Origin: JAYZQT01 sp964412235 | GTDB lineage: Bacteria; Pseudomonadota; Alphaproteobacteria; MPNO01; UBA830 | Assembly: GCA_964412235.1 (NCBI GenBank) | Contig: CAYPNT010000001.1 | Span: 107,095 to 171,094, forward strand | Reading direction: 5' to 3' | Length of the DNA: 64,000 nt | Shown here: positions 42,360 to 52,291 of the stretch, piece by piece | Layout: each line of letters opens with the position of its first letter | Numbering within the stretch: position 1 is the stretch's first letter | Notes under the pieces: generated by a model | Told to the model about the DNA's origin: nothing | Database searches by the model: none | Seen by the model: the letters and a program-made list of their open reading frames with translations, nothing else | Made by a program: the position numbers and the translations under genes

Positions 42360-43045
42360 TGTTTGAGCCGTTCCTCTAACACGTGCACAAGAAATAATAA
42401 CAAATCCGTTCTATGATTATTGCTAAACCCATCATCGCGTCCGGACCCAAGCGCCAGCAACATGTCTGGCGAATAGCGTCCTATTATTAGTTTTAGAAAT
42501 GCGACGGATTTAACCCGATCTGAGGCTTCCCCGAAAATAATAGGTTCCCCTGGCGTTTGTGACTGTAAAAGAATTCGATCTTGTTGCCCGAATAAATTTT
42601 GGATGCCCCCGGTTCCTATAGGGGTCGCACCGACGAGAGCTAATGCACTGGGCTTTTCTATGCAGAGAACCGCTGTCTCAATATCAAGAAGTTGTGGAAG
42701 CTTAGTCCGAATAACGTTGTTAATACCATGAATATCGGTTTCCGCAATTATTGCCATTACTGCATTGTGGACCTTTTTCTGTCCTGCATCATTATCTGCC
42801 ATCGTTGCAAGAAGATGTTTTTCTCGTGTGCGCTGTTTCTTTAAATCTGCCTTTATACGTTCCAGAATAAAGCGCTGCATATCGATAACGCCCCCTTCTA
42901 TTTCCGGATCTGGTGATTTTAACACAGTGAACAGAGTGGGATTTTCAAATAGAAAATTCGGATTTTTTCGTAGCCATGCCGACACAGTTTTTGCGGTCAA
43001 TTGGCCCGTCTTAGTGTTTTTTACGCTTTGTGTACTTCGCGGCAT
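42338..43045 (-). CDS. DUF484 family protein
   Basis: A 235-residue GAF-like protein of unknown function. It has the family opening VSAWLRKNPNFLFENPTLF, then a helical linker of charged residues, then the GAF part ending in RYSPDMLLALGSGRDDGFSNN. DUF484 and xerC are neighbours in many proteobacteria, suggesting a shared role. It overlaps xerC by 22 bp and is 2 bp after fsa. Confidence 0.85.
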   Translation of the reverse strand: MPRSTQSVKNTKTGQLTAKTVSAWLRKNPNFLFENPTLFTVLKSPDPEIEGGVIDMQRFILERIKADLKKQRTREKHLLATMADNDAGQKKVHNAVMAIIAETDIHGINNVIRTKLPQLLDIETAVLCIEKPSALALVGATPIGTGGIQNLFGQQDRILLQSQTPGEPIIFGEASDRVKSVAFLKLIIGRYSPDMLLALGSGRDDGFSNNHRTDLLLFLVHVLEERLKQCLGRKK

Positions 43046-43047
43046 CG

Positions 43048-43710
43048 TTAGGAATCCATGATTGACTGGCCGGTTTCAGCCCAATCCGCGAGAAATGTCT
43101 CCAAGCCTTTATCCGTTAAGGGATGTTTAAAGAGCGCTCGTAACACCGCTGGTGGCACGGTGACGATATCGGCGCCCATCTTGGCCGCCTCTACGACGTG
43201 ATTAGGGCTCCGGATAGATGCGACTAAGACCTGAGTTTGGATAGTGGGATAATTCCCATAGATCATGCAAATTTCATCTATCAAACCCATACCATCTCGG
43301 CTTATGTCATCTAACCGCCCCACAAAGGGCGAGATAAAGGTGGCACCCGCTTTTGCAGCTAGTATGGCTTGACCCGCCGAAAAACACAGTGTGACATTTA
43401 CGTTCGTTCCCTCATCAGCCAGAATTCGGCAGGTCTTAAGCCCGTCTGATGTTAACGGCACCTTGACCGCTACGTTGTCCGCTATCTTGGCCAATTTGCG
43501 ACCTTCTGCGAGCATTTGTTTGTGTTCGGTAGCCGCCACCTCCGCGCTGACAGGCCCTTTGATAAGATCACTTATTTCTCGTATAACGTCGAGAAAGTTT
43601 CTGCCCGATTTAGCTATGAGCGAGGGATTGGTAGTGACGCCATCCACCAGCCCAGTTGTTCCGAGGTCTCTGATCTCGCTAACGTCGGCTGTGTCTACGA
43701 AAAACTTCAT
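43048..43710 (-). CDS. fsa: Transaldolase/fructose-6-phosphate aldolase family protein
   Basis: A 220-residue small transaldolase (subfamily 3B). The opening MKFFVDTADVSEI and GVTTNPSLIAKSG are typical. The Schiff-base lysine is Lys83 in VKVPLT. It may act as transaldolase in the pentose phosphate pathway or as F6P aldolase; the sequence does not decide. It is divergent from priA (107 bp) and leads the fsa-DUF484-xerC operon. Confidence 0.9.
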   Translation of the reverse strand: MKFFVDTADVSEIRDLGTTGLVDGVTTNPSLIAKSGRNFLDVIREISDLIKGPVSAEVAATEHKQMLAEGRKLAKIADNVAVKVPLTSDGLKTCRILADEGTNVNVTLCFSAGQAILAAKAGATFISPFVGRLDDISRDGMGLIDEICMIYGNYPTIQTQVLVASIRSPNHVVEAAKMGADIVTVPPAVLRALFKHPLTDKGLETFLADWAETGQSIMDS

Positions 43711-43817
43711 GATACTCCTTCAATACGGTCGTTCAAAGTTTATTTTTGGGCCGCTTTCCCGCAGATACGCTGTCGAGTGCATTGGCGGTGCCCAGAAGCT
43801 AGGATAGAGTGTAGCCG

Positions 43818-46031
43818 ATGGGTTCCACCCTTTCCATAAGTTCGCGTGATCGCGTAGTCAGTGTGCTATTGCCACTTCCGCTTTCATCACCGTATGACTA
43901 TCTGGTGCCGCATGAAGTCAACGTTGAACGGGGATCATTTGTGCAGGTGCCCCTGGGTCGACGTAATGTTACAGGCGTTGTTTGGGGAGCTTCCCAAGGT
44001 GGTATAGACCCAGAGAGACTGCGGGAAATAGGGAATTTAGCTGACTTACCGCCCATGCCTGTAGATACCTTAGAGTTTATTGATTGGGTTTCCAAATACA
44101 CCCTTTCTAAACTTGGTAGTGTGTTGCGAATGGCCATGAGCGTTCCCAGTGCTTTGGCGTCTCCAAAAGCGGTACAGGTCTATAAACTTTCTTCGGGAAT
44201 CAACGGAAAATGCGAATCACTGCCGGTGGGTTTCAGGCTCACCAATGAACGAAAGCGTGTCATCCAGATCTTGGAAGGTAGTAATCCTCGGCGTGCATTT
44301 GATATAGCCAACGCTGCAGGAACCAGCGTTTCGGTCGTGCGGGGACTTGCTAATGCAAAGATTCTAGAGACAGTTACGTTAACTGAAGAACGAGTGGTGC
44401 CAAACCCAGACCCAGATTTAGAGCGGCCCGTCCTTAACGAGGCACAGGCTGCTGCTGCACAAAGTATTATGGAGGTTTTAGACCAGGGTTACTCCGTTTC
44501 ACTCATTGATGGTGTGACCGGGTCGGGAAAAACGGAAGTCTATTTTGAGGCGATTGCGGCAACTCTTCGGCTCGGTAGGCAGGTGGCAGTGTTGCTGCCG
44601 GAAATTGCATTGACCACGACCTGGCTTGAGCGGTTTGAGGCAAGTTTTGGATCCCCACCTGTTACATGGCATTCTAATCTTTCACTTTCCGAGAGGCGGC
44701 GAAACTGGCTCTCGGCACTGGATGGCAAAGCAAAGCTCGTGGTTGGTGCCCGCTCCGCGTTGATGTTGCCTTATAAAAACCTGGGTCTAATTGTTATAGA
44801 CGAAGAACATGATCTAAGTTTTAAACAAGAGGAAAGCGTTATATATAATGCACGGGATATGGCCATCGTGCGTGGCCGTATTGGAGGATTTCCTGTACTT
44901 CTATCGTCAGCGACACCATCGTTAGAAACGATGGATAACGTATGGCGTAACCGTTATCGCCATCTATCGCTTCCTACACGATTTTCTGACGCAAAACTTC
45001 CAGACATTTCTTTGATTAATATGAGAAAAGAGAAATTAGCTAAACAAAGCTGGTTATCTAACTCACTTGTTAATCACGCTAATGAAACATTGAAAGCGGG
45101 AGAGCAAATTATGTTATTTCTCAACCGCCGTGGATATGCACCTCTTACACTATGTCGTGCATGTGGCCATCGCTTGGCTTGTCCACAATGTACCGCTTGG
45201 CTGGTAGAACATAGGCTGCATGATCGACTTCAATGTCATCACTGTGGATATTTTACCCGTTTAGCAAAAAACTGCCCCACTTGCCAAGCCGACGATCCTT
45301 TCGTTGTTTGTGGACCCGGTGTGGAGCGACTCGCAGAAGAAGTTGAGAGGAAATTCCCTGATGCGCGAGTTGAAATTATGTCTAGTGATTCGGTCCAAAA
45401 AGTCGTTGACGCTCAGTTATTGGTCGGACGAATGGAATCTCGAGAAATAGACATACTCATTGGTACACAAATAATGGCCAAGGGATTCCATTTTCCAATG
45501 CTTACCCTTGTTGGTGTAATTGATGCTGACCTTGGGCTTACTGGTGGTGATCTTAGGGCGGCGGAAAGAACCTATCAACTTTTACATCAGGTAGCCGGGC
45601 GCGCAGGCCGTGCAACACGTGCTGGCCGGGCCCTTATACAAACCTATCAACCCCAGCACCCCGTAATGGCGGCCCTCCTTCGAGGGGATCGCGATTGTTT
45701 TATGAAAATGGAAGCTGAAGAACGAAGGCAATATAGTATGCCGCCATATGGGCGTCTTGTTGGAATAATCGTGTCGGGACCCAACTTGGACGCTGTGGAA
45801 AAAATTTCTAATTTTCTTGGTAAAACGGCTCCTCGAACCGAAAACTTTTATGTTTTAGGACCTGCCCCTGCCCCTGTTGCAGTAATTCGGGGCCGACATC
45901 GGCGTCGGCTTTTGGTGCGAGCCAAAAAAGATATTCATATCCAGGAGATATTGCGCCGCTGGGTGTCCGCGATCAAGACAGAAAAAGGTACGCGCATTTC
46001 AATCGATATTGATCCTTATACATTCATGTAA
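43818..46031 (+). CDS. priA: Primosomal protein N' (replication restart helicase)
   Basis: A 737-residue superfamily 2 helicase. An N-terminal DNA-binding domain comes first (LPLPLSSPYDYLVP). Walker A is GVTGSGKTEVYFEA and Walker B is DEEHDLSFKQEE. The zinc-binding region has eight cysteines from CRACGHRLACPQC to CHHCGYF and CPTC. The conserved GTQIMAKGFHFP and HQVAGRAGRA complete the helicase. It reloads DnaB at stalled forks. It lies between fsa and the atp operon, as in related genomes. Confidence 0.95.
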   Translation: MGSTLSISSRDRVVSVLLPLPLSSPYDYLVPHEVNVERGSFVQVPLGRRNVTGVVWGASQGGIDPERLREIGNLADLPPMPVDTLEFIDWVSKYTLSKLGSVLRMAMSVPSALASPKAVQVYKLSSGINGKCESLPVGFRLTNERKRVIQILEGSNPRRAFDIANAAGTSVSVVRGLANAKILETVTLTEERVVPNPDPDLERPVLNEAQAAAAQSIMEVLDQGYSVSLIDGVTGSGKTEVYFEAIAATLRLGRQVAVLLPEIALTTTWLERFEASFGSPPVTWHSNLSLSERRRNWLSALDGKAKLVVGARSALMLPYKNLGLIVIDEEHDLSFKQEESVIYNARDMAIVRGRIGGFPVLLSSATPSLETMDNVWRNRYRHLSLPTRFSDAKLPDISLINMRKEKLAKQSWLSNSLVNHANETLKAGEQIMLFLNRRGYAPLTLCRACGHRLACPQCTAWLVEHRLHDRLQCHHCGYFTRLAKNCPTCQADDPFVVCGPGVERLAEEVERKFPDARVEIMSSDSVQKVVDAQLLVGRMESREIDILIGTQIMAKGFHFPMLTLVGVIDADLGLTGGDLRAAERTYQLLHQVAGRAGRATRAGRALIQTYQPQHPVMAALLRGDRDCFMKMEAEERRQYSMPPYGRLVGIIVSGPNLDAVEKISNFLGKTAPRTENFYVLGPAPAPVAVIRGRHRRRLLVRAKKDIHIQEILRRWVSAIKTEKGTRISIDIDPYTFM

Positions 46032-46167
46032 GGGTGTTCCGCGTACTTATTACGGGCTGGTAGATCCATGCTTCGCGACCCTTTGCCGCGTATTTACTGG
46101 GCACTGTGGGTTGCAAGCTACCTTCGCCTGTGCTACCTAACGCTGCCCTTCGAAGTTACTGTCAAAT

Positions 46168-46191
46168 AGGCCCAAAGGGGGCTTGGTTTTT
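46168..46191 (+). terminator. Probable intrinsic terminator after priA
   Basis: Six-pair stem AGGCCC/GGGCTT including one G-T wobble (46168-46173 with 46179-46184), loop AAAGG, then GG and TTTTT at 46187-46191. It is 137 bp after the priA stop and 54 bp before atpH, so it would separate the two transcripts. Confidence 0.5.
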
Positions 46192-46244
46192 ATAGTAAAA
46201 TCAATGGCTTTGTTGTTTTAACCTTATGTTTCGAGGTCAAGTGC

Positions 46245-46805
46245 GTGTCCTCTAAATCGTCAGGCGTCACCGGTGTGGCCGGTCGCTACGCAGCTGCTCT
46301 TTTCGAGATCGCCGAGGAACGTAAACAGCTCGACGAAGTCGCAACTGATACATCGACAATCAGGGCATTAATAGATGAATCTTCGGATCTTCGCCGATTG
46401 GTGGCGAGCCCTGTGATTGGCAGAGAAGATCAGAGGCGAGCACTTGCGGCACTTCTTGGAAAAGCAGGTATATCGGAACTAACAAGTAATTTTGTGGGTG
46501 TGGTTGCTCAAAATCGTCGATTATATGTGCTTAAGAATATGTGTTCTGCCTTCCATAGTTTACTCGCCACAAGCCGTGGAGAAATCTCGGCTGAGGTTAC
46601 AACGGCTCAACCCCTCAGCGAAAACCAAGAACAAGCCTTAACACAAGAACTACGAAAATCTATCGGTTCCAACGTTGTTCTTGATACAAAGATAGACCAA
46701 ACACTTCTAGGTGGTATGGTCGTCAAGGTTGGTTCTCGGATGGTAGATTCCTCTCTTAAAACAAAACTTCAACGACTTGAATTCTCACTGAAAGGGACAG
46801 CGTGA
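46245..46805 (+). CDS. atpH: ATP synthase delta subunit
   Basis: A 186-residue F1 peripheral-stalk subunit. Start is GTG with GAGG eight bases upstream. GVAGRYAAALFEIAEE and the C-terminal DTKIDQTLLGGMVVKVGSRMVDSSLKTKL are diagnostic. It leads the F1 operon atpHAGDC; the F0 genes are elsewhere, the usual alphaproteobacterial split. The stop overlaps atpA (TGATG). Confidence 0.94.
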   Translation: MSSKSSGVTGVAGRYAAALFEIAEERKQLDEVATDTSTIRALIDESSDLRRLVASPVIGREDQRRALAALLGKAGISELTSNFVGVVAQNRRLYVLKNMCSAFHSLLATSRGEISAEVTTAQPLSENQEQALTQELRKSIGSNVVLDTKIDQTLLGGMVVKVGSRMVDSSLKTKLQRLEFSLKGTA

Positions 46806-48340
46806 TGGATATTCGCGCAGCGGAAATATCTTCAATTCTAAAAGATCAAATATCTAATTTTGGTACAGAAGCCGAAGTAGCGGAAGTTGGTGAAGTACTC
46901 TCGGTTGGTGACGGAATAGCTCGGGTTTACGGTCTCGATAGCGTTCAGGCAGGTGAGATGGTTGACTTTCCTGGTGATATTAAGGGAATGGCCCTCAATC
47001 TAGAAACTGACAATGTTGGGGTTGTGATTTTTGGGTCTGACGCCAACATCAAAGAAGGTGATACAGTCAAGCGCACCGGAAGTATCGTGGATGTGCCAGT
47101 AGGCAAGCAACTACTAGGGCGCGTTGTTGATGCACTAGGTGAACCCATTGATGGAAAAGGCGCGATAAAGAGTGAAGAACGGCGACGGGTAGATGTAAAG
47201 GCACCAGGTATTATTCCGCGTCAGTCGGTTCATGAGCCCATGCAAACCGGTCTAAAGGCAATTGACAGTTTAATACCTATTGGTAGAGGCCAACGCGAGC
47301 TGATAATCGGGGACCGTCAGACCGGTAAGACCGCGATAGCCGTCGATACGATAATCAATCAAAAGAAAGCTTTTGATGAAGGTGATGCCGACAAACAACT
47401 GTTCTGTATTTATGTTGCTGTTGGGCAGAAACGCTCAACTGTTGCGCAGATTGTTAAGACACTGGAAGAAGCAGGAGCGCTTGAGTATACCATTATTGTC
47501 GCCGCAACCGCGTCGGATCCCGCCCCCCTCCAGTTCCTGGCACCCTATGGTGGCTGCACGATAGGTGAATATTTTCGGGACAATGGGATGCATGCGTTGA
47601 TTATTTATGACGACCTATCTAAACAGGCTGTTGCCTATCGTCAGATGTCTCTGTTATTGAGACGACCGCCTGGGCGTGAAGCTTTTCCAGGAGATGTTTT
47701 TTACCTGCATTCACGTTTACTAGAACGAGCGGCTAAAATGAATTCCGAGAATGGTTCTGGTTCCCTAACGGCCTTGCCAATAATTGAAACACAAGCAGGT
47801 GATGTATCGGCATATATTCCAACAAATGTCATTTCTATCACGGATGGCCAGATTTTTCTTGAAACTGATTTGTTTTATTCCGGCATCCGACCCGCTGTAA
47901 ACGTGGGCTTGTCGGTTAGTCGTGTCGGCTCGGCAGCCCAGATCAAGGCCATGAAACAGGTGGCAGGCTCCATTAAATTGGAGCTGGCGCAATATCGCGA
48001 AATGGCTGCCTTTGCACAATTTGCTTCAGACCTGGATGCCGCAACGCAAAGGCTGCTTAGTCGCGGTGAGCGTTTGACTGAACTCCTAAAGCAGCCACAA
48101 TATTCTCCATTACCCGTTGAAGAACAGGTTGTGGCAATTTTCGCGGGGGTCAACGGCTATTTGGACGGTTTGGAAACAAGGGATATAAATAAGTTTGAGT
48201 TAGGATTAATGTCAGAATTAAGAGGCAATCATAGCCAAACTCTACAGACCATTCGCGAAGAACAGGCGGTTTCGGAGGACACTGAGACCAAGCTAAAGGA
48301 AATTCTTGAGGGTTACCTAAAGAATTTTACGCCGGTTTAG
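46805..48340 (+). CDS. atpA: ATP synthase alpha subunit
   Basis: A 511-residue regulatory nucleotide-binding subunit. ATG 46805 overlaps the atpH stop and is preferred over GTG 46802. The P-loop GDRQTGKTAIAVD and the ALPIIETQAGDVSAYIPTN block are conserved. Length matches the family. Confidence 0.97.
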   Translation: MDIRAAEISSILKDQISNFGTEAEVAEVGEVLSVGDGIARVYGLDSVQAGEMVDFPGDIKGMALNLETDNVGVVIFGSDANIKEGDTVKRTGSIVDVPVGKQLLGRVVDALGEPIDGKGAIKSEERRRVDVKAPGIIPRQSVHEPMQTGLKAIDSLIPIGRGQRELIIGDRQTGKTAIAVDTIINQKKAFDEGDADKQLFCIYVAVGQKRSTVAQIVKTLEEAGALEYTIIVAATASDPAPLQFLAPYGGCTIGEYFRDNGMHALIIYDDLSKQAVAYRQMSLLLRRPPGREAFPGDVFYLHSRLLERAAKMNSENGSGSLTALPIIETQAGDVSAYIPTNVISITDGQIFLETDLFYSGIRPAVNVGLSVSRVGSAAQIKAMKQVAGSIKLELAQYREMAAFAQFASDLDAATQRLLSRGERLTELLKQPQYSPLPVEEQVVAIFAGVNGYLDGLETRDINKFELGLMSELRGNHSQTLQTIREEQAVSEDTETKLKEILEGYLKNFTPV

Positions 48341-48374
48341 TCAAATCTTGGATTAATAAGAACGGTTATACCGT

Positions 48375-49259
48375 ATGCCTAGCCTCAAAGACCTCAGGAT
48401 GCGCATTGATAGCGTAAAGTCTACACAAAAGATTACATCAGCTATGAAAATGGTTGCCGCGGCTAAGCTGCGGCGAGCCCAGGAGCAGGCCGAGGCCGCA
48501 CGTCCATACGCTGAGCGCATGGAGCGAATGGTCAGGTCCGTTTCGGCTTCTGTATCTGGTGTTGAGGGAGCGTCGCCACTGCTTTCAGGGCGGGGCCGAG
48601 CGAGTGTCCATTTGGTAGTCGTAATGACGTCAGATCGGGGCTTGTGCGGTGCATTTAATTCGTCGATTGTTCGCGAAGCCCGTCGGATGATTTTGGAACT
48701 CGCTAATGAGGAAAAGCAAGTAAAGATACTATGCGTGGGCCGCAAGGGATGGTCGCAGCTCCGTAGGGATAATTCTGCGGAGATTGTCGATCTGATTGAA
48801 GATGTCGGGCGTCAGCGACTTGGCTTTGATGATGCTCAAGGTGTGGCGGCACGCATATTAGAGATGTTTGACGGAGAGGAATTTGACGTTTGTACCCTCA
48901 TTTATAATCGTTTTCAGTCGGCTATTTCGCAGGTAGTCACGAGGCGTCAACTGTTGCCCTTTGCGTTGGAGACTAATGCGGATGAAACAGCCCAGACCGA
49001 TGAACAGATATATGACTACGAGCCAGATGAAGCTGAAATATTGGATGTATTGTTGCCACGAAACATAAGTGTGCAGGTCTTCAGGGCACTTCTTGAAAAT
49101 AATGCTAGCGAGCATGGTGCTCGGATGAGCGCAATGGATAGTGCTACTCGAAATGCTGGGGAAATGATCGATACACTTACGCTCAACTATAATCGCACAC
49201 GCCAGGCCTTCATCACTAAAGAATTGATAGAAATCATTTCCGGTGCTGAGGCTGTCTAA
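48375..49259 (+). CDS. atpG: ATP synthase gamma subunit
   Basis: A 294-residue central shaft. MPSLKDLRMRIDSVKSTQKITSAMK at the start (given here only as positions 1-25) and the C-terminal MDSATRNAGEMIDTLTLNYN are conserved coiled-coil ends. It sits between atpA (34 bp) and atpD (43 bp). Confidence 0.96.
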   Translation: MPSLKDLRMRIDSVKSTQKITSAMKMVAAAKLRRAQEQAEAARPYAERMERMVRSVSASVSGVEGASPLLSGRGRASVHLVVVMTSDRGLCGAFNSSIVREARRMILELANEEKQVKILCVGRKGWSQLRRDNSAEIVDLIEDVGRQRLGFDDAQGVAARILEMFDGEEFDVCTLIYNRFQSAISQVVTRRQLLPFALETNADETAQTDEQIYDYEPDEAEILDVLLPRNISVQVFRALLENNASEHGARMSAMDSATRNAGEMIDTLTLNYNRTRQAFITKELIEIISGAEAV

Positions 49260-49302
49260 TTAGGCAAAAAACACTCCGAAATCTTACAAATGAGGTAACG
49301 AC

Positions 49303-50730
49303 ATGGCCGACAAGGTAAGCAATAACATCGGGAAAGTTTCCCAGGTTCTTGGTGCAGTAGTTGATGTCCGATTTGAGGGTAATCTGCCGGCGATAATGTC
49401 CGCACTAGAGTGCGATAACGGGGGAAACCGATTAGTTTTAGAGGTAGCCCAGCATCTGGGTGAAAGTACCGTTCGAACGATCGCAATGGATACCACCGAG
49501 GGATTAGTACGTGGCCAGCAAGTTACAGATACCGGGGCACCCATTGAAATGCCGGTGGGTCCGGAAACGCTTGGGAGAATTTTAAATGTCATAGGGGAGC
49601 CGATTGATGAGCGTGGGCCACTTAAGACCGCGAAAAGACTTCCAATTCATCGCGAGGCGCCAAATTTTGTAGATCAATCGACGGAAACCGATGTGTTGGT
49701 GACGGGCATAAAAGTAGTTGATTTGCTTGCACCGTACTCTCGCGGGGGAAAAATTGGACTTTTCGGTGGGGCCGGTGTGGGTAAGACTGTATTAATAATG
49801 GAACTTATTAATAATGTTGCGAAGGCGCATGGTGGGTATTCAGTTTTTGCGGGTGTTGGCGAAAGGACTAGGGAGGGGAATGATTTATATCATGAAATGA
49901 TGGAATCCGGGGTTATCCAACCTGACGGAGAATCGAAGGCCGCCCTGGTTTACGGACAAATGAATGAACCACCCGGAGCCCGAGCTCGTGTTGGACTGAG
50001 TGGTTTAACTTTGGCTGAGTATTTTCGCGATGAAGAAGGACAGGATGTTCTGCTTTTTGTCGATAACATTTTTCGCTTTACTCAGGCTGGTTCAGAGGTT
50101 TCGGCGTTGCTTGGCCGCATTCCTTCCGCTGTTGGATACCAACCGACACTCGCTACTGATATGGGTAATCTTCAAGAACGTATTACCACTACCAACAAAG
50201 GTTCAATTACATCCGTTCAAGCAATATACGTTCCAGCAGATGATCTAACAGACCCTGCACCAGCGACGTCGTTTTCGCATCTTGATGCGACTACAGTTTT
50301 AAGCCGCCAAATAGCTGAACTTGGAATATATCCAGCTGTTGATCCGCTCGATTCAACCTCGCGGATTTTGGACCCTAGGACAGTCGGGGAGGAGCATTAT
50401 CAAATTGCCCGCGAGGTCCAACGGGTGTTGCAGACCTATAAATCTCTGCAAGACATAATTGCAATCCTTGGAATGGAGGAACTGTCGGAAGAGGATAAAC
50501 TCGTCGTTGCTCGTGCGCGTAAAATCCAGCGATTTTTATCACAACCATTCCATGTTGCAGAAGTGTTTACTGGCATGGCGGGGGTGTTTGTAGATCTTCA
50601 AGATACTATAAAGGGTTTTAAGGGGTTAGTAGAGGGGGAGTATGATGACTTACCCGAATCCGCATTCTACATGGTAGGTAAGATCGAAGACGCTGTAGAA
50701 AAAGCCAAAGATATGGCAGCAGCAGCGTAA
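49303..50730 (+). CDS. atpD: ATP synthase beta subunit
   Basis: A 475-residue catalytic subunit. P-loop GGAGVGKTVLIMEL, the catalytic glutamate region FAGVGERTREGNDLYHEM and the DELSEED-type loop (MEELSEEDKLVV) are present. It is preceded by GAGGTAACGAC as ribosome site. Confidence 0.98.
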   Translation: MADKVSNNIGKVSQVLGAVVDVRFEGNLPAIMSALECDNGGNRLVLEVAQHLGESTVRTIAMDTTEGLVRGQQVTDTGAPIEMPVGPETLGRILNVIGEPIDERGPLKTAKRLPIHREAPNFVDQSTETDVLVTGIKVVDLLAPYSRGGKIGLFGGAGVGKTVLIMELINNVAKAHGGYSVFAGVGERTREGNDLYHEMMESGVIQPDGESKAALVYGQMNEPPGARARVGLSGLTLAEYFRDEEGQDVLLFVDNIFRFTQAGSEVSALLGRIPSAVGYQPTLATDMGNLQERITTTNKGSITSVQAIYVPADDLTDPAPATSFSHLDATTVLSRQIAELGIYPAVDPLDSTSRILDPRTVGEEHYQIAREVQRVLQTYKSLQDIIAILGMEELSEEDKLVVARARKIQRFLSQPFHVAEVFTGMAGVFVDLQDTIKGFKGLVEGEYDDLPESAFYMVGKIEDAVEKAKDMAAAA

Positions 50731-50759
50731 TGTTTGCATTCCAATTATAGGAAACCATA

Positions 50760-51167
50760 GTGGCCGATCCATTCTTATTTGAGCTCGTTTCGCCGGAAAA
50801 ACTTTTGCTATCGGAGAACACCGAGATGGTGGTAGTGCCGGGCGCTGAAGGCGATTTCGGTGTTCTTGTCGGGCACGCGCCGTTAATTTCGTCTTTACGA
50901 TCAGGTGTGATCGATACATATACGGGGAATAAAATAGATAAACGTATATTCGTAGCGAGCGGCTTTGCAGAGGTTACAGGTGAAAGTTGCACTATTCTTG
51001 CGGAGGAGGCAATTCTCGTCGACGATATTGAGCCGCGTTTAGCACAAGACAGATTAAATGTTGCGCGGGCCGCTTTAGAGACAGCGACAGACGAGATCTC
51101 TCGTGGAAAAGCGGAAATAGAACTTGCTACCGCGATCGCGATGACAAATATTGATCGCCCCGCATAG
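50760..51167 (+). CDS. atpC: ATP synthase epsilon subunit
   Basis: A 135-residue subunit starting at GTG. The beta-sandwich has FELVSPEKLLLS and VVVPGAEGDFGVLVGHAPLI, followed by a short helical hairpin. It ends the operon. The next 200 bp before the ferritin-like gene hold only a weak hairpin (GGGCA/TGCCC near 51258). Confidence 0.94.
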   Translation: MADPFLFELVSPEKLLLSENTEMVVVPGAEGDFGVLVGHAPLISSLRSGVIDTYTGNKIDKRIFVASGFAEVTGESCTILAEEAILVDDIEPRLAQDRLNVARAALETATDEISRGKAEIELATAIAMTNIDRPA

Positions 51168-51367
51168 AATAATTTTAAAAACGTTAAATTTAGCCAAATT
51201 CAAATCCTATGTTGGTGTTGGTGGTTAGACTATTTTGGTTTTTTCGGTCGATTGCGGGCAACCTGCCCCTAAGATTAAATTTCTAATTTACACTGCCAAT
51301 ACTAATTGTGTTTTGCGTATCGAGTGCTTTAGATTAAAATACTAATAATAATTGTCAGATAGTTCTA

Positions 51368-52291
51368 ATGGTGTCGAAGATGGAAGGCTGGACACTACCT
51401 GATATTCCCTGGGAACGCTTTGATAAATCCAAGGTGGACCCAGAAATTTTGTCGGTTGTGAAATCGGCGAGCATGGTTGAGTATAATGCGAACGATTATC
51501 GCCGCTACCTAAATAACGTGTTTAAAGACGATCAACGGTTGTGTTTTGCAATAAACCGATGGTCCATTGAGGAGGTTCAACACGGCGAAGCACTTGGTCG
51601 CTGGGCAGCACTTGCGGATTCATCTTTTAACTTTGAGGATTCATTCAAGAGGTTTGTTGAGAACTTTGAGTTCCCTTTGGATGTTTCTGTGTCCGCGCGC
51701 GGTTCTCGAACCGGTGAATTAATTGCCAGGTGTATGGTGGAAACGGGGACGAATTCTTTCTATACCGCACTTGCTGATGCAACCAACGAACCAGTGCTTA
51801 AAGCAATTTGTAGGCGAATTGCGGAAGATGAATACGCTCATTATTGTTTGTTCCAGTCTTATATGAAACACTATTTAAAAAAGGAAGATTTGACGTTAGT
51901 CGAAAAGTTGCGCGTTGCGTTTTCACGTATTGCTGAAACTGAGGATGAAGAGCTTGCGACAGCTTATTGGGCAGCGAACAGGCCAGGAGAGATTTTTGAC
52001 CGACGTTTGAATTCTGTTGCTTATGCGCAGGCGACGCTCAAATTCTATCGTTCTAAACATATTGCGAAAGGCATCGAAATGATATTTAGAGCCCTTGGCC
52101 TAAATTCGTCAGGGATACTCGGATGGTTTGCGACGCGCGCGGCAGGGACATTTATCTGGTATCGGGGTCGACTTTGTCCGCGCATTAAAAGAGGAGTTGT
52201 TAGTCTGTTTAGTGGTTGCGTCTCATCTTCTAATCTGGCTGCGCGTTATGATCCAATAAATGAGGCAAACTCTTCGAGGACATCGCGATAG
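51368..52291 (+). CDS. Ferritin-like di-iron protein
   Basis: A 307-residue helical protein with two E-x-x-H pairs of the acyl-ACP-desaturase/ferritin-like type: SIEEVQHGEAL and RIAEDEYAHYCLFQ. A candidate outer Glu is in the MVETGTNSFY helix. Some relatives are annotated as ferritin-like proteins of unknown function; others are stearoyl-ACP desaturases. No signal peptide is evident. There is no clear ribosome site. The last 46 bp overlap the 3' end of rppH on the other strand. The substrate is unknown. Confidence 0.75.
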   Translation: MVSKMEGWTLPDIPWERFDKSKVDPEILSVVKSASMVEYNANDYRRYLNNVFKDDQRLCFAINRWSIEEVQHGEALGRWAALADSSFNFEDSFKRFVENFEFPLDVSVSARGSRTGELIARCMVETGTNSFYTALADATNEPVLKAICRRIAEDEYAHYCLFQSYMKHYLKKEDLTLVEKLRVAFSRIAETEDEELATAYWAANRPGEIFDRRLNSVAYAQATLKFYRSKHIAKGIEMIFRALGLNSSGILGWFATRAAGTFIWYRGRLCPRIKRGVVSLFSGCVSSSNLAARYDPINEANSSRTSR